In this document: positions 1-8,174 of the stretch, piece by piece | Layout: every line of letters begins with the position of its first letter | How positions within the stretch are numbered: the stretch's first letter is position 1 | NCBI GenBank assembly: GCA_027310735.1 | Contig: DAIDAH010000036.1 | Location: 1-15,440 of the forward strand | Length of the DNA stretch: 15,440 bases | Reading direction: 5' to 3' | Source of the DNA: Methylotenera sp. | GTDB taxonomy: Bacteria; Pseudomonadota; Gammaproteobacteria; Burkholderiales; Methylophilaceae | Notes under the pieces: model-generated | What the model saw: the letters and a program-made list of their open reading frames with translations, nothing else | Database searches by the model: none | Told to the model about the DNA's origin: nothing | Translations under genes and position numbers: made by a program

Positions 1-949
1 CGGCAGTGCAGCCACAGGCAAGCCAGCCAAGCATATTTCTACGACAATGGCTTGTGATAGCTGCCATCGTACAACGGGCTGGTTACCGGCCACGATGAAT
101 CACTCTGGTGTTACGCCAGGTAGTTGCGCGACTTGCCATAACGGCACTAGCGCTATGGGTAAGCCTGCGACTCACGTATCGACAACAGCCTCTTGTGATA
201 CTTGCCATAAGAACTATAACTCGTTTGCCGGGGCAACTTTCAACCACACTGGAGTAACTGCTGGCTCATGTGCAACTTGTCATAATGGTAGTACGGCTCC
301 TGGTAAGCCTGCGACGCATTTACCAACAACGGCTTCATGCGACGCATGTCACCGTACGACTGCGTGGTTGCCTGCTACATTCAGCCATACAACTGTGACA
401 CCAGGTTCATGTGCGACCTGTCATAACGGTACGATGGCTACAGGTAAACCAGCTAAACATATTTCTACGACAATGGCTTGTGATAGCTGCCACCGTACGA
501 CTGGCTGGATTCCTGCAACAATGAATCACACGGGTGTAACACATGGTAGTTGTGCAAATTGCCATAACGGCACGCAAGCATTAGGTAAGCCTGCGACTCA
601 TGTGGCGACAACTGCATCCTGCGATACTTGCCACAAGAACTACAACTCTTTCACTGGTGCTGTGTTTAACCATACAGGTGTTGCAGCGGGAACTTGTTCA
701 AATTGTCACAATGGCACAACGGCTTTAGGTAAGCCTGCTAATCACGTGCCTAGTACAGTGTCTTGCGATACCTGCCACACAAGTACTACGACGTTTACGT
801 CAACCAAGAAACCTAACCATACCCTGCTTACCGGGACATGTAGGTCTTGTCATGGTGCGAAGTATCCTGGGGTGGAATCTAAATCACATAACGCACCTAA
901 AGATTGCAATGCATCAGGTTGTCACAACACGAATACATTCGATAAGTAG
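1..949 (+). CDS. Multiheme c-type cytochrome, 3' part (5' end outside window)
   Basis: The reading frame is open from base 2 to the TAG at 947-949, giving 315 residues. The first in-frame ATG (47) lies inside a repeat unit, so it is not the true start, and the signal peptide must be upstream of the window. I count 12 CXXCH haem c motifs plus a final CX4CH (905-925). Two-haem units of 47-48 residues recur, with a conserved core of the type CHNGxxxxGKPAxH. Each full unit also has two histidines outside the haem motifs (at the unit start and in an NH or SH dipeptide), one per haem, which fits bis-histidine ligation. The last 75 residues diverge and end in NTFDK. Its role is inferred to be electron transfer in the periplasm or at the cell surface, from the haem density and the neighbouring barrel-protein and ccm genes. 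I cannot assign a named cytochrome. Multiheme identity is very secure; the exact electron-transfer partner is unknown. Confidence 0.93.
   Translation, partial: GSAATGKPAKHISTTMACDSCHRTTGWLPATMNHSGVTPGSCATCHNGTSAMGKPATHVSTTASCDTCHKNYNSFAGATFNHTGVTAGSCATCHNGSTAPGKPATHLPTTASCDACHRTTAWLPATFSHTTVTPGSCATCHNGTMATGKPAKHISTTMACDSCHRTTGWIPATMNHTGVTHGSCANCHNGTQALGKPATHVATTASCDTCHKNYNSFTGAVFNHTGVAAGTCSNCHNGTTALGKPANHVPSTVSCDTCHTSTTTFTSTKKPNHTLLTGTCRSCHGAKYPGVESKSHNAPKDCNASGCHNTNTFDK
32..742 (+). repeat. Nested in-frame repeats in the multiheme cytochrome gene
   Basis: Five well-conserved units start at 32, 173, 317, 458 and 599 (141, 144, 141, 141 and 144 bp), and a diverged sixth starts at 743. Units 1 and 4 share the RTTGW type, units 2 and 5 the KNYNSF type, and unit 3 is RTTAW. 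The true period is therefore three units (426 bp, 142 residues, six haems). Thirty-five bases are identical between 32-66 and 458-492, including synonymous positions, which suggests fairly recent duplication or gene conversion. Haem number could change by recombination in steps of two or six. Confidence 0.88.
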
Positions 950-1047
950 GATGGAAATAATAGTGAAACTGACGTTTTATATAGCTTATTGATTGTATGT
1001 AATAAATGGAAATATCTCTTTAACCATTAAGTGTAGTAAATAAAAAT

Positions 1048-3261
1048 ATGAATATTATTAGAAAGTTTTACCATTGTTTAATCATGTTCTGCTTGTTATT
1101 GCCATCTATGGCGTACGCGGAGCAGATTCTTGATAAGGTCGAGATTATTCAAAATAAGACAGAAGCTGATATTCATATTGATTTCTTTACGCAGGTGCGT
1201 TATTTGAGGCACTCCCCAAATAAGGCATCTAGCTATATACAGGTGTTTTTAGAGTTTCCTCAGCTAAGTGCGGCACCAACACAACGAGAGACGCTTAATT
1301 CACCCCCTTCAGATATTGTTCCAAGTTTCACAGTCAATTACCCTGATCTAAAAACCAGCAGTCTTGCTATCAGATTCAAAACACCTGTTAAATTCCGTAT
1401 CACTCCTGATAACAGTGGGAGAGGGATTATTATTCACGTTCCTTTACCTAAGGATGTAAAGCCTGTTGAACCAGAAGCGGCGCCTATTCCAGCGCCTGCA
1501 CCTGCAGCTATACCGATAGAAATTCCAGGTATTCCAGCAGGTATGAGTACGGATGATTATGCTGGTAAGTTGGTGGCTGAAAGCCGTGTTGCATCAGGAT
1601 TAGGGGATTATGCGAAAGCGATTGAGCTGCTGAATGCTGCGCTGAATGTCCCGCCAAATTCGCATTCACAAGATGCACAGGAGTTGATTGGCCTTGCGCG
1701 TGAAAAAAATGGTGAGTTAGCCAAGGCTAAAGCGGAATATGAGTTGTATCTTAAGCTGTATCCGGAAGGCGACTCGGCAAAACGCGTTCGTCAGCATATT
1801 GCGAATGTTGATGCGGCAACCAAAGCAGGCGCGACTAGTACTGTAAAAGCTAAAAAGCCAATTCGGGAGATCGATGAAACAACGGTTTATGGTAGCTGGG
1901 ATCAATACTATTACGATGCGCACAGTCATGATTACAACCCAAGTCCAACGGCGAATACGCACAGACAAGATCAGTCAATGCTCATGAGTAGTCTCAATCT
2001 TACCGCGCGCTCACGCAAAAATCAGTACGATAGCAAAGTTGTGTTTCGTAATCGGCAGACGATGAACTTTCTGCCAGGTGGCGCAGATAGAGATAGAACT
2101 GACGCGGCTTACGTTGAGGTGGCAAACAGCGATACTGATTATTTAGTGCGAGTTGGTCGGCAAAGTGGTAATTCAGGAGGTGTGCTGGGTCGATTTGATG
2201 GTGGATTGTTTCGCTATGGATTGTCACCAAAACTGCGTGTCAATTTAGTGGCTGGTAGTTTAGATGAGTACCGCGTGGATTATAAGCGTCACTTTTATGG
2301 TATTAATTTTGACATTGGCCCAATTGCAGAAAACTGGAGCGGCAATGCCTTCTTTATCAATCAGGAAGTCGATAATGTGACAGACCGCCGTGCGGTGGGT
2401 GGTGAGGTGCGATACTTTAGTAACAGTGGTCGTTCTGTTTACTCTTATCTTGATTACGATACGATGTTTAGTCGACTCAATACATTTATGGTGCAGGGTA
2501 ATATGCAGGCAGATGAAGCGACCAACTACAACATGTTGTTTGATCATCGCAAGTCACCAATCTTACAGATGGTGAATAGCATTTCCTCACCAGTACTGAC
2601 TGCTCTGACGCCTCAACCAACCAGTATTCGTCAAGCTCTGCAGTCTGGGCAAACTGTGGAAACCTTACGTAATCTTGCTATCTCTCAAACACTGGATACG
2701 GATTTATATTTGCTTGGTGCGACACGGCAAGTGACGCCTAAATGGCAGCTTGGTGGTGATGTTCAACTGAGTCGTATTACTAGTGGCGACTCAGCCGCAG
2801 CATTAGCCGCAGCTAAAAAGGCACTTTTAGACAATAATCCATTTATTGATCCTGTGACGTTGCAGAGTCTGACTAACTCATTTGCTGGCGGGAATACCTG
2901 GACTTACCATGTGCAAGTGGTTGGTCTGGATACCATATTCAAAGACGATACTTCAGTGCTGAGTGCAAGTTATACTTCTGGCCCAACAAGCTCGGTCGAT
3001 TCTTTCATTTACAGTAATGTGATGGTGCCACGTGATAAATGGCGTTTAGATAGTTCATTTAAAGTTATGCAGGTAAATACCAACCCTTCAATAGTACAAT
3101 ATGTACTTTCACCGACAATTAGAGCGAGTTATAAATTGCGCGAGAAAGCAACTTTAGAAGCAGAGATTGGTTTGGAAGTATCCAACACACTTGATCCTAT
3201 CAATGGGCATACCCGTACCTTCCGTGATTTCACCTTTATTGGCTATCGGATAGATATTTAA
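1048..3261 (+). CDS. Exported TPR plus beta-barrel outer-membrane protein, porin-like
   Basis: The 737-residue product starts with a signal peptide (residues 1-24, cleavage after AYA). Residues about 25-135 form a beta-rich domain faintly like AMIN domains. A Pro/Ala-rich linker follows (about 137-164), then two TPR-like helix pairs (about 170-242). From about 281 to the end, the sequence is rich in alternating polar and hydrophobic stretches with many Tyr, Asn and Asp residues, and it ends in an aromatic/hydrophobic strand (FTFIGYRIDI), typical of an outer-membrane barrel. I see no cysteine after the signal peptide, so it carries no haem and lacks the CXXC of MtrB-type porins. Lying between a multiheme cytochrome gene and ccmA, it is a candidate for the barrel of a porin-cytochrome conduit. 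A TPR-barrel export or assembly protein is the main alternative. The ATG at 1048 gives a clean signal peptide, although its ribosome binding site is weak. The stop overlaps ccmA by one base. Confidence 0.78.
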   Translation: MNIIRKFYHCLIMFCLLLPSMAYAEQILDKVEIIQNKTEADIHIDFFTQVRYLRHSPNKASSYIQVFLEFPQLSAAPTQRETLNSPPSDIVPSFTVNYPDLKTSSLAIRFKTPVKFRITPDNSGRGIIIHVPLPKDVKPVEPEAAPIPAPAPAAIPIEIPGIPAGMSTDDYAGKLVAESRVASGLGDYAKAIELLNAALNVPPNSHSQDAQELIGLAREKNGELAKAKAEYELYLKLYPEGDSAKRVRQHIANVDAATKAGATSTVKAKKPIREIDETTVYGSWDQYYYDAHSHDYNPSPTANTHRQDQSMLMSSLNLTARSRKNQYDSKVVFRNRQTMNFLPGGADRDRTDAAYVEVANSDTDYLVRVGRQSGNSGGVLGRFDGGLFRYGLSPKLRVNLVAGSLDEYRVDYKRHFYGINFDIGPIAENWSGNAFFINQEVDNVTDRRAVGGEVRYFSNSGRSVYSYLDYDTMFSRLNTFMVQGNMQADEATNYNMLFDHRKSPILQMVNSISSPVLTALTPQPTSIRQALQSGQTVETLRNLAISQTLDTDLYLLGATRQVTPKWQLGGDVQLSRITSGDSAAALAAAKKALLDNNPFIDPVTLQSLTNSFAGGNTWTYHVQVVGLDTIFKDDTSVLSASYTSGPTSSVDSFIYSNVMVPRDKWRLDSSFKVMQVNTNPSIVQYVLSPTIRASYKLREKATLEAEIGLEVSNTLDPINGHTRTFRDFTFIGYRIDI

Positions 3262-3881
3262 TGCTGTTGGCAGCACAAGGTCTTGCTTGCCTTCGTGGCG
3301 ACCGCTTGCTATTTAAAAGCGTTAGTTTTGAACTAATGGCTGGCGGCTTGCTCTATGTACTGGGTGAAAATGGTAGTGGTAAAAGTAGCTTATTGCGACT
3401 GCTTTGCGGGTTGTTGATGCCTGAAGTTGGCGAGGTGCATTGGTGCGGTAAGAGCATCAAGCAAGATCCGGAAACTTACCTGTCTAATTTATTGTATCTT
3501 GGTCATTTAAACGGTCTTAAAGATGACCTGACTGCGCTTGAGAATTTACAAATGAGCGCACGTTTGGCTGATAGCTTGGTGGATGAACAAAAAATGTTGT
3601 CAGCACTTACTTCAATAGGGATTGCGCGCTGTGCAAATCTGCCTGTGCGTGTGCTGTCTCAAGGCCAAAAAAGACGCGTAGCACTGGCAAGGCTATGGCT
3701 GACCGAGAGTAAGCTGTGGATTCTGGACGAGCCTTTTGCTGCTTTGGATGCGGCTTCGATTGAAGTGTTGGCATCACGATTGAATCAGCACATGTCGGAT
3801 GGTGGAATGACTATTATTACTACACATCAGGATGTGGAGATTAGTGCACAGTCTACCCAAACGGTGAGGCTTAGCGCGTGA
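3261..3881 (+). CDS. ccmA: Haem exporter ATP-binding protein CcmA
   Basis: This is the 206-residue ATPase of the CcmAB(CD) ABC complex in System I cytochrome c maturation. It powers release of haem-loaded CcmE from CcmC at the inner membrane. Visible motifs are Walker A GENGSGKSS (about 35-43, Lys41), the ABC signature LSQGQKRR (from 132), Walker B ending in LDEP (155-158) and the H-loop in ITTHQD near the C-terminus. The length is normal for CcmA. Its ATG shares one base with the stop of the upstream barrel gene (TAATG), so translation is probably coupled. It overlaps ccmB by four bases. The following ccmB-I genes make the assignment secure. Confidence 0.97.
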   Translation: MLLAAQGLACLRGDRLLFKSVSFELMAGGLLYVLGENGSGKSSLLRLLCGLLMPEVGEVHWCGKSIKQDPETYLSNLLYLGHLNGLKDDLTALENLQMSARLADSLVDEQKMLSALTSIGIARCANLPVRVLSQGQKRRVALARLWLTESKLWILDEPFAALDAASIEVLASRLNQHMSDGGMTIITTHQDVEISAQSTQTVRLSA

Positions 3882-4546
3882 ACAATGCTTGGCTGACAGT
3901 GCTTAAACGCGATCTTTTATTGGCATTGCGTAGGCGATCTGATGTTGCAACGACTTTGTTTTTCTTTCTGATTGTATCCAGTCTGTTTCCTTTAGGTATA
4001 GGCCCAGAGCCAGCAGTGTTAAGCAGTATCGCACCTGGGGTATTATGGGTTGCGGCATTGCTAGCCGGCATGATTTCACTGACACGATTGTTTGCCGCAG
4101 ATTTTGAGGATGGTAGCTTGGAGCAAATGCTGCTTGCGCCTCAGCCCTTGACTTTATTAGTCACGGCTAAAGTTTTTGCACATTGGCTGGTGTGTGGTTT
4201 ACCTGTCGTGCTGTTGGCACCGTTAATTGGTCTTCAGTATGCATTGCCGGGTGATGCGTTATTAGTATTGGTATGGGCATTGTTGTTAGGCACGCCGGCG
4301 CTGAGTTTGATTGGCGCTATTGGCGCCGCACTTACACTTGGTGTGCGTGGCAGTGGTTTGTTGGTGGCTCTGCTGGTGCTGCCTTTGTATATTCCGGTAC
4401 TTATTTTTGGTGCAGGTGCCGTGGCTGCCAGTCAGAATGGTATGAGTGCACAGGCGCATCTTTCTTTATTGGCGGCATGCTCTTTACTGGCGCTGGTGTT
4501 GGCGCCGATGGCAACAGCTGCGGCTTTAAAAGTTTCTGTAGAATAA
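3878..4546 (+). CDS. ccmB: Haem exporter membrane subunit CcmB
   Basis: This 222-residue, very hydrophobic protein is the membrane subunit partnering CcmA. About six transmembrane segments can be seen (roughly 22-40, 47-68, 95-120, 125-155, 158-185 and 192-218). A conserved acidic stretch after the second segment (FEDGSLEQ) matches the family. The start is a GTG at 3878 that overlaps the ccmA stop (GTGA). This start keeps the usual CcmB N-terminus, in which a basic helix precedes the first membrane span. The spacing to ccmC is 38 bp. Confidence 0.95.
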   Translation: MNNAWLTVLKRDLLLALRRRSDVATTLFFFLIVSSLFPLGIGPEPAVLSSIAPGVLWVAALLAGMISLTRLFAADFEDGSLEQMLLAPQPLTLLVTAKVFAHWLVCGLPVVLLAPLIGLQYALPGDALLVLVWALLLGTPALSLIGAIGAALTLGVRGSGLLVALLVLPLYIPVLIFGAGAVAASQNGMSAQAHLSLLAACSLLALVLAPMATAAALKVSVE

Positions 4547-4584
4547 ATACTTGTTTAAAAACCTGTTGAGCAAAAGATATTGAT

Positions 4585-5328
4585 ATGAGCATTCATTGGT
4601 TTAAATATTCCTCTCCACAAACCTTTTACCCTTTAGCGGGGAAAATGATTCCGTGGTTTGCATGGCTAGCGACGATTTTTTTGGTGGCTGGGTTATATAT
4701 CAGCTTTGCTATTGCGCCTACTGACTTTCAGCAGGGTGAGGCGTATCGCATAATCTTTGTACATGTGCCGGCGGCTTGGATGTCGATGGTGATTTACATT
4801 GTGATGGCCGCTTGGGCTGCACTTGGGTTGGCATTGAATGCAAGGCTATCTGCAATGATGGCGCAGGCGCTGGCGCCAACAGGTGCCATCTTTACTTTGC
4901 TTGCATTGGTGACGGGCTCCTTATGGGGTAAGCCGATGTGGGGCGCTTGGTGGGTATGGGATGCGCGTCTGACCTCTGAGCTTATTCTGTTGTTTCTTTA
5001 TCTTGGTTTTATCGCCTTGCAATCTTCAATTGATGATCCACGTCGTGCAGATCGAGCAGGAGCACTACTTGCTTTGGTAGGCGTGGTAAATGTGCCAATT
5101 ATTTATTTTTCAGTGAAATGGTGGAATACCTTGCATCAAGGCTCCAGCATCAACATGGGAGCGGCACCTAAAATGGCGATGACCATGTTAACAGGCATGC
5201 TGCTGATGGCACTGGCTTTTTGGATGTATACCATCGCAGTTGCGCTGATGCGTGTGCGTTGCATTATGCTGGAGCGCGAGCGTAGCTCGGATTGGGTTAA
5301 AGCATTGTCAGTAGGCGTTAAATCATAA
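4585..5328 (+). CDS. ccmC: Haem-handling protein CcmC
   Basis: CcmC (247 residues) binds haem at the periplasmic face of the inner membrane and transfers it to CcmE. The tryptophan-rich WWD motif lies at about 114-126 (WGKPMWGAWWVWD). It is flanked by His60 (in VHVPAAW) and His184 (in TLHQGS), the two haem-ligand positions known for the family. About six membrane spans are present and the length is normal. The gene is followed not by ccmD directly but by a 144-bp gap holding an inverted-repeat element, which is unusual within this otherwise tightly packed operon. Confidence 0.97.
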   Translation: MSIHWFKYSSPQTFYPLAGKMIPWFAWLATIFLVAGLYISFAIAPTDFQQGEAYRIIFVHVPAAWMSMVIYIVMAAWAALGLALNARLSAMMAQALAPTGAIFTLLALVTGSLWGKPMWGAWWVWDARLTSELILLFLYLGFIALQSSIDDPRRADRAGALLALVGVVNVPIIYFSVKWWNTLHQGSSINMGAAPKMAMTMLTGMLLMALAFWMYTIAVALMRVRCIMLERERSSDWVKALSVGVKS

Positions 5329-5329
5329 T

Positions 5330-5468
5330 GGCATCACTAAAAATGAAACTTTCGTTGCTATGCTGCGTTATTCATCAAAAATTACTCCTCACATATCAAA
5401 TATATGCGTCGTTACAATTTTTTGCTCGCGCCTTGTCTGGCTTAAAAACTTTAATTTTTAGAGGTACC
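5330..5468. repeat. Inverted-repeat element inserted between ccmC and ccmD
   Basis: The termini 5330-5353 and 5445-5468 are inverted repeats matching at 18 of 24 positions. The best core is 5337-5353 against 5445-5461 (14 of 17, sharing CTAAAAAT). The whole unit is about 139 bp, has no transposase gene, and resembles a MITE-like or REP-like dispersed repeat. Inside are partly similar short blocks (ATGCTGCGTTAT at about 5360 and ATGCGTCGTTAC at about 5403) and an AAAAATT/AATTTTT inverted pair. No convincing target-site duplication is visible; only AATGG (5327-5331 and 5477-5481) recurs. The right terminus contains AGAGG (5460-5464), which is well placed as the ribosome binding site of ccmD. 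No second copy was found in this window, so its dispersed nature is inference. Confidence 0.55.
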
Positions 5469-5472
5469 ATTT

Positions 5473-5637
5473 ATGCAATGGGCTAGTTGGTCAGCATTTT
5501 TTCATATGGGCGGCTACGCATTTTATGTGTGGTTTTCATTCGGGCTCACAGCACTTTGTGTGGTGTGGGAGGTCTTAGCTTTGCGTAAACGCAGTGCTCA
5601 GGCATTGCGTTTAGCTAAATTGTTGGCGCAGGATTAA
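5473..5637 (+). CDS. ccmD: Small membrane protein CcmD
   Basis: This 54-residue protein is the small inner-membrane partner that stabilises the CcmC-CcmE interaction and helps release holo-CcmE. The sequence begins MQWASWSAFFHMGGYAFYVW, with the HMGGYAFYVW segment characteristic of CcmD. One membrane span follows (about 15-37), then a short basic tail (LRKRS). Position between ccmC and ccmE confirms it. The ATG at 5473 is preceded by AGAGG with an 8-base spacer, and that ribosome binding site lies in the end of the inverted-repeat element. A gap of 42 bp separates it from ccmE. Confidence 0.93.
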   Translation: MQWASWSAFFHMGGYAFYVWFSFGLTALCVVWEVLALRKRSAQALRLAKLLAQD

Positions 5638-5679
5638 GTGCAGGTACTTTTCAGGTTATTAAAGTTAGGGCGGTAAAGC

Positions 5680-6141
5680 ATGGTAATGAAAGCACGTCAT
5701 AAACGTTTTATGTTGATTGCAATTGGACTTGTGTTGCTTGGCTTGGCGGCGAAGCTGATTTTGAATGCGTTTCAAAGCAATATGGTGTTCTTTTATACAC
5801 CGACCCAGGTTGAAAAAGGTGAAGTGCCGAAAAATACAGGCTTTCGCATTGGTGGTTTGGTGTTGAAAGATAGCCTAAAACGAGAGGACGATGGGTTAAC
5901 CGTGCATTTTGTGATTACCGATACAGCTAAAACGGTGCCCGTGATTTATAAAGGTATTCTGCCGGATCTATTTAAAGAGGGTAAAGGTGTCGTAGCGCAA
6001 GGTAAGGTGGGCGCCGATGGCTTATTTGTAGCCAGTGAAGTGCTTGCCAAACATGATGAGAATTACATGCCGCCTGAAGCCGCAGAGGCCTTGAAACGCG
6101 CAAAAGAGCAGGGCACTAATAGCCTTGTGATGCCAAAGTAA
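5680..6141 (+). CDS. ccmE: Periplasmic haem chaperone CcmE
   Basis: CcmE (153 residues) binds haem covalently and carries it from CcmC to the CcmF-CcmH ligase. It has a short basic N-terminus, one membrane anchor (about 10-28) and a periplasmic OB-fold domain. The haem-attachment site is His125 in HDENYMP, with the conserved Tyr four residues later. The ATG at 5680 is preferred because AGGG at 5667-5670 sits nine bases upstream; the ATG at 5686 would be too far from it. The length and C-terminal tail are normal. A 62-bp gap with no clear signal separates it from ccmF. Confidence 0.96.
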   Translation: MVMKARHKRFMLIAIGLVLLGLAAKLILNAFQSNMVFFYTPTQVEKGEVPKNTGFRIGGLVLKDSLKREDDGLTVHFVITDTAKTVPVIYKGILPDLFKEGKGVVAQGKVGADGLFVASEVLAKHDENYMPPEAAEALKRAKEQGTNSLVMPK

Positions 6142-6203
6142 AAATATTCTGCAAGAAAATACATTAGTAATCGTCGACTGAATAAATATCAAAAGGATTT
6201 AAC

Positions 6204-8174
6204 GTGATTCCTGAAATTGGACATTTTTCCCTAATTCTAGCTTTGCTGGTTGCACTGGTGCTCGGCACCTTTCCTATCATAGGTGCTGCGAGAGGCAATA
6301 CTGTGTGGATGGGTTTGGCTAGACCAGCAGCAAAGGCGCAGTTCTTTTTGATTGCAGTGGCTTTTGTTAGTCTTGCCTATACTTTTGCATCAATGGATTA
6401 CTCTGTTATCTACGTTGCTGCTAATTCCAATTCTAAATTGCCGCTGCAATATCGGATTGCGGCGGTGTGGGGCGGGCATGAAGGCTCGCTGTTGCTGTGG
6501 GCCATGATTTTAAGTATCTGGACTGTTGCCGTGAGTTTGTTTTCTAAACATCTACCAGATGCTATGCGTGCGCGCATCCTAGGTGTGATGGGCTTGGTCA
6601 GTGTCGGCTTTATATTATTTATGCTGACAGTGTCCAATCCATTCGAACGCTTGATTCCAGCAGCATTGGATGGGCGTGATCTTAACCCGTTGTTACAGGA
6701 CCCTGGCATGGTATTTCACCCACCAATGCTATACATGGGCTATGTAGGTTTTTCTGTGGCTTTTGCCTTTGCAATTGCTGCATTACTGGGCGGCGAGTTG
6801 GATGCTGCTTGGGCGCGCTGGTCTCGTCCTTGGACAACGCTGGCTTGGCTGTTCCTTACTGTGGGCCTTATGGGGGGGAGTAACTGGGCTTATTACGAAT
6901 TGGGTTGGGGTGGCTGGTGGTTCTGGGATGCAGTGGAAAATGCATCGTTTATGCCTTGGTTGGTCGGCACTGCGTTGATTCACTCTTTAGCCGTGACTGA
7001 AAAACGTGGCAGTTTCAAAGCATGGACAGTGCTGCTTGCAATATGCGCCTTCTCGTTAAGTTTGTTGGGCACATTCTTAGTGCGTTCAGGCGTGCTAACT
7101 TCAGTGCATGCATTTGCAACAGACCCAAAACGCGGTATGTTTATCTTGGTATTCCTTGTGATTGTGATTGGCGGTTCACTAGGGTTATTTGCTTGGCGAG
7201 CACCTACGGTTGGTCGTGGAGGCAAGTTTAGCGTGGTTTCACGTGAGAGCTTTTTGTTGGCAAATAATGTGCTGCTGGCAGTCGCTGCATTTTCAGTATT
7301 GCTCGGCACACTGTATCCATTATTTCTTGATGCGCTTGGCCTAGGCAAAATTTCAGTAGGCCCCCCATATTTTGACACCGTGTTTGCACCGTTGATGGCG
7401 CCAGCATTGTTCCTGATGGGTATTGGCCCAATCGCAAGGTGGAAAAGTGCTGCGTTACCTGAACTGGCAATGCGCTTGCGCTGGGCATTTGGAGTGAGTG
7501 TGGTCACGGCCGTAGTCTTGCCGATGGTTCTGGGGCATTGGACACCGATGATTGGTTTGGGTTTGTTTTTGGCGTTCTGGATTATTGCTACCAGTGTGTA
7601 TATGGTGTATCAACGTTTACGCGGACATGAACAATCCTTACTGACTCGCGTGAAGGCGGTTCCGCGATCATGGTGGGGCATGGTGATTGCGCATCTGGGC
7701 ATTGCTATATTTACCTTAGGCGTTACGGTTGTTAAAGGCTTTGAATCTGAAATAGCTGTGCGCATGTTGCCGGGTGATGTTGCGCACTTGGCTGGTTATG
7801 ATTTCACTTTCGAGGGTGTACAAGACAGCCAAGGGCCGAACTATACCGCGAGTAGGGGGCTATTGCGCGTCACTAAGAATGGTGTTGAGAGAACAGTGCT
7901 AGCGCCTGAAAAAAGACTCTATACCGTGCAGAATATGCCCATGACAGAGGCTGGTATTAGTCCACATATCATTCATGACTTATACGCATCACTAGGCGAG
8001 CCGTTATCTGACGGTGCCTGGAGTGTGCGCATATATCACAAGCCGATGGTGGAGTGGATATGGGCAGGCTGTGCCATGATGGCGTTTGGCGGGTTGTTGG
8101 CATTATCTGACAGACGTTATCGCATGAAGAAACGTCGAGAAAAGGAATCAATGCCTAATGAGGTTGTAGCATGA
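6204..8174 (+). CDS. ccmF: Cytochrome c haem ligase subunit CcmF
   Basis: CcmF (656 residues) is the large inner-membrane subunit that attaches haem from CcmE to apocytochromes. It shows the WWD motif at about 235-247 (WGGWWFWD). Histidines at the family's conserved positions are His172 (HPPMLYMG), His260 (LIHSLAVTEKRG), His302 (VHAFATDP) and His497 (IAHLG). Many membrane spans run through the protein. A periplasmic region near 510-615 precedes the final span and a basic cytoplasmic tail. The start is GTG at 6204, with AAGG eight bases upstream (6192-6195). Its stop overlaps the ccmG start (ATGA). Confidence 0.97.
   Translation: MIPEIGHFSLILALLVALVLGTFPIIGAARGNTVWMGLARPAAKAQFFLIAVAFVSLAYTFASMDYSVIYVAANSNSKLPLQYRIAAVWGGHEGSLLLWAMILSIWTVAVSLFSKHLPDAMRARILGVMGLVSVGFILFMLTVSNPFERLIPAALDGRDLNPLLQDPGMVFHPPMLYMGYVGFSVAFAFAIAALLGGELDAAWARWSRPWTTLAWLFLTVGLMGGSNWAYYELGWGGWWFWDAVENASFMPWLVGTALIHSLAVTEKRGSFKAWTVLLAICAFSLSLLGTFLVRSGVLTSVHAFATDPKRGMFILVFLVIVIGGSLGLFAWRAPTVGRGGKFSVVSRESFLLANNVLLAVAAFSVLLGTLYPLFLDALGLGKISVGPPYFDTVFAPLMAPALFLMGIGPIARWKSAALPELAMRLRWAFGVSVVTAVVLPMVLGHWTPMIGLGLFLAFWIIATSVYMVYQRLRGHEQSLLTRVKAVPRSWWGMVIAHLGIAIFTLGVTVVKGFESEIAVRMLPGDVAHLAGYDFTFEGVQDSQGPNYTASRGLLRVTKNGVERTVLAPEKRLYTVQNMPMTEAGISPHIIHDLYASLGEPLSDGAWSVRIYHKPMVEWIWAGCAMMAFGGLLALSDRRYRMKKRREKESMPNEVVA

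Noticed and set aside
47..949. ATG at 47 as the start of the multiheme cytochrome
   Set aside because: The frame is open upstream to base 2 and already encodes the repeat sequence (GKPAKHISTT). The same Met recurs inside unit 4, and there is no signal peptide, so the gene continues to the left.
989..1018. Possible promoter before the barrel gene (TTGATT followed by an AT-rich hexamer)
   Set aside because: The downstream hexamer is a poor -10 match in a generally AT-rich gap, so it cannot be told from chance.
5328..5486. 52-codon open frame starting at the ccmC stop (TAATG)
   Set aside because: It is made almost wholly of the inverted-repeat element, resembles no protein I recognise and runs into ccmD. 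I kept it as an observation, not a gene.
6410..7507. Long antisense open frames inside ccmF (for example 6980-7507, minus strand)
   Set aside because: They lie fully opposite a well-conserved gene with intact motifs, have low-complexity Asn/Thr/Arg composition and no recognisable domain.
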